Origin: Bacteroidales bacterium
Lineage (GTDB): Bacteria; Bacteroidota; Bacteroidia; Bacteroidales; UBA7332
NCBI GenBank assembly: GCA_028687995.1
Contig: JAQTZA010000003.1
Span: 124,001-188,000 of the forward strand
Direction of reading: 5' to 3'
Length of the DNA stretch: 64,000 nucleotides
Part shown: positions 36,295-44,279 of the stretch, piece by piece
How the letters are laid out: every line of letters begins with the position of its first letter
Numbering within the stretch: the first letter of the stretch is position 1
Position numbers and translations under genes: made by a program
Notes under the pieces: model-generated
What the model saw: only the letters and a program-made list of their open reading frames with translations
Told to the model about the DNA's origin: nothing
Databases searched by the model: none

Positions 36295-37232
36295 TGAATA
36301 TTCTTCATCTATCTCATAATCAAATTGATAAAAAACGATGGGACAATACCATCGAATCCTCATCGAATAGTCTCATTTACGGATACTCGTGGTATCTCGA
36401 CTCGCTATCGCCCAATTGGGAGGCATTTATTCTTGGCGATTATGAAATAATCATGCCCATTCCAGTGAAAAGAAAATGGGGTTTAAAATTTGTTTTGACT
36501 CCATATTTTGTTCAAAAAATAAGAATATTCTCAGCAAAATCAATCACCTCTGAAATAGCAAAACTCTTTCTTGAAAAACTTGCAAAAAAATTTCATTACG
36601 TCGATTTATCAATTGCACTTGATGAGAAAAATGATTTACCCTCGAATTTCAAAGTAACGTCTCGCACCAACTTCACACTCGATATCTCAAAATCATACCA
36701 AGAAATATCAGCAAATTTTAGCAAAGATGCCAAACGAAGTCTTGCGAAAAACAGAGGAATATCATTCCTCGTTAACGAAAACATTGAGCAAGTAATTACC
36801 AATTATTTAGCCTGTTATGGCAAATTATCGAGAATAAATGATTCTCAATTCAATTCATTTAGAAAGGTCATTTCGACAGCACAAAAACGAAATCAGCTGA
36901 TTTGTGCCACTGTGCTGCAAGACGATGAGCAAATTGCTTCGGGACTCTTCTTTACCGAAAATAGAACAGCGTACTATGTTTTGGGAGCTCCTACTGAAAG
37001 AGGGAAAAAATTGAATGCTACCCATTTCTTAATCGATGGATTCATCAAAACTTTTGCTGACAAACTACAGAATTTGGATTTTGAAGGATCGGATATTCAA
37101 TCGGTTGCCTATTTTTACCAAAAATGGGGAAGCGAGAAAGAGGAGTATTATAGAATAGAAAGCTCCAATAACAAGATAATCGCACTAATTTTCAGCCTCA
37201 GAAATTATTTCCGAGCTAAAACTTCTTCGTAA
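36294..37232 (+). CDS. FemAB-type acyltransferase (GNAT fold), second of a pair
   Basis: A 312-residue relative of the upstream gene. Conserved features are the SLIYGYSWYLDSLSPNWEAF opening, FSKDAKRSLAKNRG, FYKLSRINDS-type helix (CYGKLSRINDSQFN), and the acceptor half LICATVLQDDEQIASGLFFTENRTAYYVLGAPT with LNFEGSDI-like motif (LDFEGSDIQSVAYFYQKWG). Likely an N- or O-acyltransferase acting on a surface glycan precursor. The last 28 bp overlap the 3' end of the convergent glycosyltransferase gene. Confidence 0.7.
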   Translation: MNILHLSHNQIDKKRWDNTIESSSNSLIYGYSWYLDSLSPNWEAFILGDYEIIMPIPVKRKWGLKFVLTPYFVQKIRIFSAKSITSEIAKLFLEKLAKKFHYVDLSIALDEKNDLPSNFKVTSRTNFTLDISKSYQEISANFSKDAKRSLAKNRGISFLVNENIEQVITNYLACYGKLSRINDSQFNSFRKVISTAQKRNQLICATVLQDDEQIASGLFFTENRTAYYVLGAPTERGKKLNATHFLIDGFIKTFADKLQNLDFEGSDIQSVAYFYQKWGSEKEEYYRIESSNNKIIALIFSLRNYFRAKTSS

Positions 37233-38368
37233 ACATCTATGATTTGAGTGATAATCACATCTTTGTGCGCAATTTGTTTAACGTGTTGTGATATTTTCTC
37301 CTCATCATACGAATTGCGCTCTGTTGTCATCTTCACCATGTTTTTTGCAAAAACTTCAGCATCTTCTATAGCGACCCGATGTCCACAAAACGAAGGTATC
37401 ATAAACTCAGGAACGACCTCTGTGCAAATAATTGGCAATCCAGTACTCATCGCCTCCAACGCTGCGATAGATTGCGACTCAACTCTGCTCGAAAGCAAAA
37501 ATGCATCTGCGGCCCACAATAGTTCACGCACCTCTTCTCTATAAATTTCGCCTGTAAAAGTTATCTTATCTGCATTCGCACACGATTTTAGCATTTTCTG
37601 GAATATTGGATTCTCGAAATTCTCACCCGCGATAGTTAATCTAACATCCCTATTTTGAGCGCAAAACAAATCAAAAGATTTCAATAAAATATCATATCCC
37701 TTTTCTGGATAATATCCATTCACGCAAACAAAATGAAATGCTCCCGATTTGGGATCTCTTTTCCGATAGTAGAAAAAATCGGTATCAACTATATTCGGAA
37801 TGGCTTTCCAATTGGTTTGAGGAGCAAATTGTGAAATTTTTCGCATCAATTGCTCAGAAACAGGCACAATGCAATCTGCTTTTTGATACGCCTTTTCAAA
37901 ATATGAAGTTTTCCATTCTGGAAATTGACTTTTCGCAAATTCAGATTGCAATGCCATAATACCAAGATGTTCGGTAATAATATAGGGTATTCCATATTTT
38001 TCTTTGATCAGTGCAGCGGCATAACCTCCCCACATGGCGCTGTGTACATGAATTAAATCAGGCTTCCCATGTTCATAAATATAAGATTCAAAGAGATTCA
38101 AAGTACCATTCACCCAACGAGTAAGATTCAGTTTTTCACTTTTTGGCAAAAATCGAGTGTAGTATCGAAAGGTCAATAATCCATCTTCATCGCCACAAAA
38201 CCGGCTCCAAGGCATCAAAAAATAATCTAGTCCACTTTGTGTAAGCGATACAGATAGATTAGACAGCACATGAACTTCAATACCTTTTTCTTGGAGAAAC
38301 TGAGCTTGTTCTTTTATAAAATAAGCCCCTGCTGGGAGATACCACGATGGGAGAATCAATATTTTCAT
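37205..38368 (-). CDS. GT4-type glycosyltransferase
   Basis: A 387-residue GT-B enzyme. The N-terminal half has PSWYLPAGAYFIKEQAQFLQ, HVHSAMWGGYAA and ITEHLG. The C-terminal half has the nucleotide-sugar site IPNIVDTDFF, GYYPEKGYDILLKSF, ITFTGEIYREEVRELLWAADAFLLSSRVESQSIAALEAMSTGLPII, with the E-x7-E element of GT4. It builds a surface polysaccharide together with the GT2 and flippase genes upstream on its strand. Substrate unknown. It is preceded by a decayed copy of the leader element described at 54221 and 58281. Confidence 0.9.
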   Translation of the reverse strand: MKILILPSWYLPAGAYFIKEQAQFLQEKGIEVHVLSNLSVSLTQSGLDYFLMPWSRFCGDEDGLLTFRYYTRFLPKSEKLNLTRWVNGTLNLFESYIYEHGKPDLIHVHSAMWGGYAAALIKEKYGIPYIITEHLGIMALQSEFAKSQFPEWKTSYFEKAYQKADCIVPVSEQLMRKISQFAPQTNWKAIPNIVDTDFFYYRKRDPKSGAFHFVCVNGYYPEKGYDILLKSFDLFCAQNRDVRLTIAGENFENPIFQKMLKSCANADKITFTGEIYREEVRELLWAADAFLLSSRVESQSIAALEAMSTGLPIICTEVVPEFMIPSFCGHRVAIEDAEVFAKNMVKMTTERNSYDEEKISQHVKQIAHKDVIITQIIDVYEEVLARK

Positions 38369-38403
38369 GTGTTATTTATTAATTTAATAGTTCACATAGC
38401 TTG

Positions 38404-38477
38404 TCCCGACTTGGCGGGAGAACTCGCATAAACATCTCATTGTGAGTCAAAATTTGTTTGGCGTACTCGTTTCATCT
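38404..38477 (-). repeat. leader element, decayed copy 1, with adjacent TCCCG palindrome
   Basis: Bases 38420-38477 match the elements at 54221-54315 and 58281-58378 in the same orientation and position, between a stop codon and the next start. Relative to them this copy has TGA in place of codon 13 and a 2-nt deletion, so the small ORF starting at 38475 is broken. Its ATG overlaps the stop of the GT2 gene (ATGA). The end nearer the GT4 start has been replaced by the palindrome TCCCG-ACTTGG-CGGGA (38404-38419). Confidence 0.65.
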
Positions 38478-39455
38478 ACGATTATATATACTTTTTTTTG
38501 ATGCTTTTTTTTGGTTTCTCTTTTTGAGTAATTTGACTAAAAAACGTTTCGTCAAAACCAGTTCCTTCAAAATTCTATAAAAAATAAAGAGTAGTTTCTG
38601 AGGAACCGCATTATACAATCTCAGTTTGCGCAACTTCGATTTATGAATTTGGGTAAAGTTATATCGTTGCGCAGTCTGTTTCGCCATTTCACGACTACCA
38701 TAAATCGTTTCGAGAAACCCGCGATGGATGGCCAAATCAGCAATAAACTCATTTTTGTAATAATTTCCCTCTTCGAGCATATCATAGAAATGATCCGGAT
38801 CTCGCACTTTTAATCTATTTTCGAGGTTGAGTTCGTCAAAAAAATACCAAGTCAACGGTCTGTCGGTGTAGCAGACTTTGTAATTTGCGGCAATTTTAGT
38901 CCACATCACAAAGTCTTCTTCACCAGTTTTCACATTCGTGTCGAAACCTCCAATTTTCTGAAAAACTTGTTTGGGAACAACGATAGATGATGAATGAACG
39001 ATATCGTTATCGACCGCTATTTTGAAGAAATCGTCGACCACGCCTTTCGAAATATTCGAATAACTGAGCTCCTTTTTTTTATGCTTGTAATAATTGATTC
39101 TTTTACTACTATACCATCCACAATCTGGATAGCTATCAATCAAATTTTTCATCTCCAAAAGAAAATCTGGCTCCCACCGATCATCGGCATCTAACAATGC
39201 AATATAGTCGGATTTCGCCTCCAAAATACCTCTATTTCGAGCTGCAGATACACCTTGATTCTCTTGATGAATTAATCGAATACGTTTATCCTTATAATGC
39301 GAAACAATTTTCGGGCCATTATCTGTCGAACCATCATCCACAACTAACAATTCAAAATAACGGTAAGTCTGAAAAACCACGCTATCAATGGCTCTTGAAA
39401 TAAATTTTTCTTTTTGATAAAGAGGTATAACTACTGAAAAAAACGGATGTTCCAT
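38472..39455 (-). CDS. GT2-type glycosyltransferase
   Basis: A 327-residue GT-A enzyme. The first ~110 residues carry FSVVIPLYQKEKFISRAIDSV, LLVVDDGSTDNG, NQGVSAARNRGI and the metal-binding DADDRWEPD. GEEDFVMWTKIA follows at mid-protein (catalytic base region). The C-terminus is basic (KKRNQKKASKKS). It adds a sugar to a lipid-linked surface glycan. It is 3 bp from the flippase gene on the same strand. Confidence 0.93.
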   Translation of the reverse strand: MEHPFFSVVIPLYQKEKFISRAIDSVVFQTYRYFELLVVDDGSTDNGPKIVSHYKDKRIRLIHQENQGVSAARNRGILEAKSDYIALLDADDRWEPDFLLEMKNLIDSYPDCGWYSSKRINYYKHKKKELSYSNISKGVVDDFFKIAVDNDIVHSSSIVVPKQVFQKIGGFDTNVKTGEEDFVMWTKIAANYKVCYTDRPLTWYFFDELNLENRLKVRDPDHFYDMLEEGNYYKNEFIADLAIHRGFLETIYGSREMAKQTAQRYNFTQIHKSKLRKLRLYNAVPQKLLFIFYRILKELVLTKRFLVKLLKKRNQKKASKKSIYNRR

Positions 39456-39457
39456 TC

Positions 39458-40960
39458 TTATGAATTCTTTATAATACCAAATTTGCTACCAATAATTTGT
39501 AAAATATTTACTCCCATTTTTATCTTCAATGTGCGATCCACCCAGTAGAGGTAAGCTAGCAATAAAATTGCAGACGAAGAAATTCCTAAAGATGAAGGCA
39601 AAGTGGTAATGAGTAATGTAAATCCAACTAAAAAAAAGAGTATAGTAATGCTGAGACTTTTCATCAATTGCGAAAATCGAAATCCAGTGATTTCCCGAAC
39701 CGATATAATCCTAATGACAAAAAAGATGGAATAAGCTACAAAATAACTAACCGCTAATCCATTCATTCCCCAAACCTTAGTCAGTAGAAAAATCACCCCC
39801 AATTCAAATAACAAATAGATGCTTTGCTGTTTCATGAAAAGCGTATTTTTGCCTTTCGCCGTGATTGTGAAGCCCAAAGGCCACTCCAAAACCCTCAAAA
39901 ATACGGCAATTATTTGCCATCTCAAAATGGTTGTACCTGCTACAAACTGTTCGGAATAAAATATTCTTAATAAAATAGGAGCAAAGATAAAAGTGGCAAA
40001 CACGCCAATAGAAGCAACAAGTACGCCAAATTCCATTTGCTCATTCACTTTACGGTTGACAAGCGCATTATCGGTGTGTACTTCCATCAATCTAGGAAGA
40101 AAATCTGCTCCCATGGCATTCAAAATAGTCTGGATATACAACGTGGAAAGCACTACGCAAGCCTGATAAACTCCCAGCACTTCAAAACTAAACTGCTCCT
40201 TCAAATAGAGTCGAGTCACATACACCAAACATGCCCCAATCACACCAGGTATAGCAAAACTCAACCCAACTTGCATAATTCCACGATAGTGGTATTTGAA
40301 TGTCGTCCAATTAACACGAAGGCTGCGATAACCTACCTTTCGAACATAATAATAAGATATTATACAATTGAACAAAGAGACCGCTAGAATACTGATTTCG
40401 ATGCCACTTTTGCCTGCAAAATAGATAATGGGTAACGCCACAAAAACACCTCCTACACCAGCCATTACCTGCGAAATTGCCATTTGCTTCAAACGACGCA
40501 CTCCATTCAAAATTGAAATCTGAATGTTGTAAATATTTCCGAAAATAACGGCAAATGAGAGAATTCGGATTCCGTTAACTTGGTCAAGTGAATTAAACTG
40601 AAATTGACTGATTTCTGATGCAAAAATCACCATTATCAAACAAGCCAACGACGATGCCATAATCATCCAAAAACGAAGCACGAAAATCAGCTCTTCCACC
40701 GCTTTTTTGTTTTCTAAAGCAATCTCGCGTGAAAGTTCTTTCACTCCGCCAATGCCTGCTCCGAACTGTGAGGTTGAGCTTGCAAAGTCGACTAACCCAT
40801 TGTAAAGACTCAATATACCAAATCCAGAAGAGCCCAGTATCATTGCAATTGCTTTGGTACGGATGATTCCCAATGAGATCCCAATCAACTGGACAAGTCC
40901 AATTAGTCCGGTCGTGTTCAGAATAGAATTGTAACTATTATCTTCGTTCGGTTTTGCCAT
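39458..40960 (-). CDS. Wzx-type polysaccharide flippase
   Basis: A 500-residue integral membrane protein with about 12-14 hydrophobic helices. The N-terminus carries ILNTTGLIGLVQLIGISLGIIRTKAIAMILG and GFGILSLYNGLVDFASSTSQFGAGIGG, the pattern of O-antigen translocases in the MATE/PST family. It should flip undecaprenyl-linked repeat units across the inner membrane. Its place among glycosyltransferases supports this. The polymerase Wzy is not visible in the window. Confidence 0.9.
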   Translation of the reverse strand: MAKPNEDNSYNSILNTTGLIGLVQLIGISLGIIRTKAIAMILGSSGFGILSLYNGLVDFASSTSQFGAGIGGVKELSREIALENKKAVEELIFVLRFWMIMASSLACLIMVIFASEISQFQFNSLDQVNGIRILSFAVIFGNIYNIQISILNGVRRLKQMAISQVMAGVGGVFVALPIIYFAGKSGIEISILAVSLFNCIISYYYVRKVGYRSLRVNWTTFKYHYRGIMQVGLSFAIPGVIGACLVYVTRLYLKEQFSFEVLGVYQACVVLSTLYIQTILNAMGADFLPRLMEVHTDNALVNRKVNEQMEFGVLVASIGVFATFIFAPILLRIFYSEQFVAGTTILRWQIIAVFLRVLEWPLGFTITAKGKNTLFMKQQSIYLLFELGVIFLLTKVWGMNGLAVSYFVAYSIFFVIRIISVREITGFRFSQLMKSLSITILFFLVGFTLLITTLPSSLGISSSAILLLAYLYWVDRTLKIKMGVNILQIIGSKFGIIKNS

Positions 40961-40979
40961 TTATTTATAAGCAAAAAAC

Positions 40980-42107
40980 TTATTTTTGACTTGGGAATAG
41001 TAGCTCAATCATCAATTGAGCATTCACTTTGTTTGAAAATTGATGATTCAAAATATCAGATCTCTCCTTTACCGATTGTTTATCAAACGGTTGGTTCATC
41101 AAGTTCTTGATTGTATCCTTAAACTCAGAAGGCAAATGACATACATGACACAAACTATCCAATCCTGATCCTTGCACCATCTCTGGCGAAACCACCACAT
41201 GTCGACCAGCATACAATGAGTAAAGCAATTTCAGTTTCAGCCCCGTGGGTTGAAAAGTAGGCAACAGATTAATTTGCGCATTTGCAATCAAACCCTCCAT
41301 CTCTTCGTCCGATGGATTGGCTATAATCTTGCTATTGGGCAGTTTTTCAACCATAGAATAGAGCTCTGCTGGCGGATTCTTTCCCACAACATAAAGGGGA
41401 ATATTCAACCCTGGCATAATCTCTTTCAGAATGAAAATCACTGCATCTAGATTTTCAGCCACTTCCAAATTTCCATGATACAGGATGTAATCGCCTTTTC
41501 CTGATTTACAATTCACATTACTAAACGGATGAAAGGCGCCGACCCATTTTGTATTTTCATTTAGTAATTTAAAATGAGACTCGTCTGTTTGAGAGATGGA
41601 TGCTATCGCATTTGATTTCGTAAGTATGTGCTCGTATCGTTTCAACTTCTTTGCTTCAAGTAGGAAATAGAATTTACGATGCATTTCCTTTTCTCGACTC
41701 GCCAGCATCGTGTAATAAACATGCTCCACGTTGTGCGCGCGAACTACCTTTTGGCGGTGTTGCAGCTCATCATGTGCAAGAAAATAGGTGCAATGCAAAC
41801 CATCAAACAAAATAGGATAGTCGTCGAGTAATAGATTCTTCAGCAATTCCTTCGATTTTCGGGTATTCACAATGTATGGTAAAAACGAAAACTGATGCAA
41901 AATTCCCAATGGACGAGGATAATAAAATACCTTTTCGCAATATGGCTCTAAAAAACCACGACTGGCTTGATGGTATTCGAACAGATGAAGAGTTATTCCG
42001 ATTCCAGCCTCGTGAAGTGCCTTTATTTTGTAGAAAACATCAATAACTCCGCCATAATTGGGTGGATACGGATTGGCGAAAGAGATGATGTGTATCTGTT
42101 TTTGCAT
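40980..42107 (-). CDS. GT-B-type glycosyltransferase
   Basis: Starting at the ATG at 42107 it has 375 residues. The N-terminus has HIISFANPYPPNYGGVIDVFYKIKALHEAG, and the centre has VRAHNVEHVYY, typical of bacterial GT4-like enzymes. The later half has the YHGNLEVAENLDAVIFILKEI, LPNSKIIANPSDEEMEGLIANAQINLLPTFQPTGLKLKLLYSLYAGRHVV segment, with a G-x-K-x-K rather than the usual E-x7-E pattern. Likely involved in the same surface glycan. First gene of the minus-strand cluster running down to 37205. Confidence 0.82.
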   Translation of the reverse strand: MQKQIHIISFANPYPPNYGGVIDVFYKIKALHEAGIGITLHLFEYHQASRGFLEPYCEKVFYYPRPLGILHQFSFLPYIVNTRKSKELLKNLLLDDYPILFDGLHCTYFLAHDELQHRQKVVRAHNVEHVYYTMLASREKEMHRKFYFLLEAKKLKRYEHILTKSNAIASISQTDESHFKLLNENTKWVGAFHPFSNVNCKSGKGDYILYHGNLEVAENLDAVIFILKEIMPGLNIPLYVVGKNPPAELYSMVEKLPNSKIIANPSDEEMEGLIANAQINLLPTFQPTGLKLKLLYSLYAGRHVVVSPEMVQGSGLDSLCHVCHLPSEFKDTIKNLMNQPFDKQSVKERSDILNHQFSNKVNAQLMIELLFPSQK

Positions 42108-42249
42108 GGTCAACAGCTGATATTTTGCATTACAACAGTCTAAAATTTGATTGTAAAGTCAAAGATATAACGATTAATCCAATTAAATCTTATATCGGTT
42201 CCAATAATCTAAAATACCGACCATTCAAAGGAATGATTAAAGAACGAAA

Positions 42250-42287
42250 AATCCCCACCAATATATTATATTATATTGATGAGGATT
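42250..42287 (-). terminator. intrinsic terminator of glmS
   Basis: A 16-bp stem (42250-42265 with 42272-42287) that is perfect on the minus-strand RNA when two G-U wobbles are counted, with a 6-nt loop and followed by TTTTTCGTTC. It starts 22 bp after the glmS stop codon. Confidence 0.8.
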
Positions 42288-42308
42288 ATATATTGAAAAT
42301 TGAGAATT

Positions 42309-44153
42309 CTATTCTACTGTAACTGATTTCGCAAGGTTGCGAGGTTGATCTACATCACGTCCTTTACTTACGGCAATGTGATACGCTAGAAGTTGCAACG
42401 GAATTGAGGTCAACAAAGCATCGAGGCACTCTAAGGTTGGAGGCACTGCGATGTAATAATCTGCTAGATTTTTCACGGTTTCGTCTCCGTCAGTAACGAT
42501 AGCGATTACCTTTCCACCTCGTGCCTTTACCTCTTGAATATTGCTGATTACTTTATCGTACATCCCATTTTGTGTGGCAATTACGACAACAGGCATTTCA
42601 TTATCAATCAATGCGATAGGACCATGTTTCATCTCAGCAGCTGGATAACCTTCAGCATGAATATAGGAGATTTCTTTCAACTTTAATGCACCCTCTAAAG
42701 CAGATGGGTAGTTGTAACCACGACCCAAATAGATGAAGTTTTTAGCATACGTAAATATGCGAGAGAAACGTCTGATGTCATCGTTTTGAGTAAGAATTCG
42801 TCCAATTTTAGCCGGAATTTCACCCAACTCTTTCACAGTTTCGAGGAATTTCTCTTCCGTGATAGAGCCTTTTTCTTTCGCAATTGTCAAAGCCAACATT
42901 GTCAGTACAGTAACTTGACCAGTAAATGCTTTGGTTGAAGCTACACCGATTTCAGGACCTACGTGAATATATGAACCGGAATGCGTGGTACGAGGAATAG
43001 ACGACCCAACGGCATTACAAATTCCATAAATAAATGCACCTTGACTTTTGGCCAATTCAATGGCAGCTAACGTATCTGCAGTTTCTCCCGATTGAGAGAG
43101 TGCAATCACCACATCATCTGAATAAATTACTGGTTTTCTATAGCGGAATTCCGATGCATATTCTACTTCCACAGGTATACGACACAAATCTTCGATCAAA
43201 TGTTCTCCAATCAAGCCGGCATGCCACGATGTGCCACACGCCACGATGATGATACGACGTGCATTGAGAAATTTCTCCTTATTATCAATCACACCCGATA
43301 AAGAGACACTTGTTCCTTCTACATTAATACGACCACGTGTACAGTCAATAATGGTCTTAGGTTGTTCGAAAATTTCTTTGATCATAAAGTGGTCGTAGCC
43401 TCCCTTTTCCAATTGAGCTAAGTTCAACTCCAAGCTATGAATCGCATGTGTTTTCTGCACATTTTTAAGATCGACGACCTTCAACTCTTCACCTCGACGT
43501 AATATTGCTATCTCTTCATCTTCAAGATAAACCACTTTGTTGGTGTACTCTACAATCGGAGTAGCGTCTGAGGCTAAGAAAAACTCATTTTCACCAATTC
43601 CTACAACCAACGGACTACTTTTGCGTGCTGCAATAATCTGGTCTGGATTTCCCTTCTCAATAACGGCTATGGCATAAGCTCCAACTACTTCATTCAATGC
43701 AATTTGCACTGCTTCAAACAAATCACAATTATTGGTATTTTTGATGTATTCTATCAATTGAATCAATACTTCAGTGTCTGTGCTGCTCGAGAAGGTAAAT
43801 CCTTTTTCGATCAACATGGCTTTCAAAACACTGTAGTTTTCGATAATACCGTTGTGAATAAGCGCCAGATTTTCTGACTGTGAGTAGTGTGGGTGAGCAT
43901 TTACGTTGTTCGGCTCACCGTGAGTTGCCCAACGTGTATGAGCGATACCTATTGTGCCAGAGACATCTTTTGATATTGCAAACTCTTCAAGTTCAGCAAC
44001 TTTGCCTTTTGCTTTATAAACATTCAGATTTTTGGCAGCATTCACCAAAGCAACACCAGCACTATCGTAACCTCTATATTCGAGACGGTGTAATCCTTTA
44101 ATCAAAATTGGATACGCTTCGCGATCTCCTAAATATCCTACAATTCCACACAT
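42309..44153 (-). CDS. glmS: glutamine-fructose-6-phosphate aminotransferase (isomerising)
   Basis: A 614-residue GlmS of normal length. It starts MCGIVGYLG with the catalytic N-terminal Cys2 of the glutaminase domain, followed by HTRWATHGEPN and HNGIIENY. The two SIS domains carry ACGTSWHAG, SQSGETADTLAA and YLGRGYNYPSALEGALKLKEISYIHAE, and the protein ends in LAKSVTVE. It makes glucosamine-6-phosphate for peptidoglycan and surface glycans, which suits the adjacent polysaccharide genes. No glmS ribozyme sequence is visible upstream. Confidence 0.98.
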   Translation of the reverse strand: MCGIVGYLGDREAYPILIKGLHRLEYRGYDSAGVALVNAAKNLNVYKAKGKVAELEEFAISKDVSGTIGIAHTRWATHGEPNNVNAHPHYSQSENLALIHNGIIENYSVLKAMLIEKGFTFSSSTDTEVLIQLIEYIKNTNNCDLFEAVQIALNEVVGAYAIAVIEKGNPDQIIAARKSSPLVVGIGENEFFLASDATPIVEYTNKVVYLEDEEIAILRRGEELKVVDLKNVQKTHAIHSLELNLAQLEKGGYDHFMIKEIFEQPKTIIDCTRGRINVEGTSVSLSGVIDNKEKFLNARRIIIVACGTSWHAGLIGEHLIEDLCRIPVEVEYASEFRYRKPVIYSDDVVIALSQSGETADTLAAIELAKSQGAFIYGICNAVGSSIPRTTHSGSYIHVGPEIGVASTKAFTGQVTVLTMLALTIAKEKGSITEEKFLETVKELGEIPAKIGRILTQNDDIRRFSRIFTYAKNFIYLGRGYNYPSALEGALKLKEISYIHAEGYPAAEMKHGPIALIDNEMPVVVIATQNGMYDKVISNIQEVKARGGKVIAIVTDGDETVKNLADYYIAVPPTLECLDALLTSIPLQLLAYHIAVSKGRDVDQPRNLAKSVTVE

Positions 44154-44177
44154 ATTTGTTTACGTTAAATTTTGTCG

Positions 44178-44185
44178 CAAAGTTA
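44178..44185 (-). promoter_or_regulatory. probable -7 box of glmS
   Basis: TAACTTTG on the minus strand fits TAnnTTTG and lies 24 bp before the start codon. No TTG is seen at the usual distance upstream. Confidence 0.4.
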
Positions 44186-44279
44186 ATCGAATTTCGATAT
44201 TTGATGTATTAATGCGCAAAAAACCTTATTTAATTGGTAATAATCTTTTGTTTTTGACAAATCGACGGAGACATTTTTG

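Noticed and set aside
42125..42322. 65-codon plus-strand frame in the glmS downstream gap
   Set aside because: It overlaps the glmS terminator hairpin and has no conserved features.
44154..44279. glmS ribozyme or riboswitch in the glmS upstream region
   Set aside because: The 126-bp gap is AT-rich, shows only a -7 box and has no extended base-paired structure; glmS ribozymes are typical of Firmicutes.
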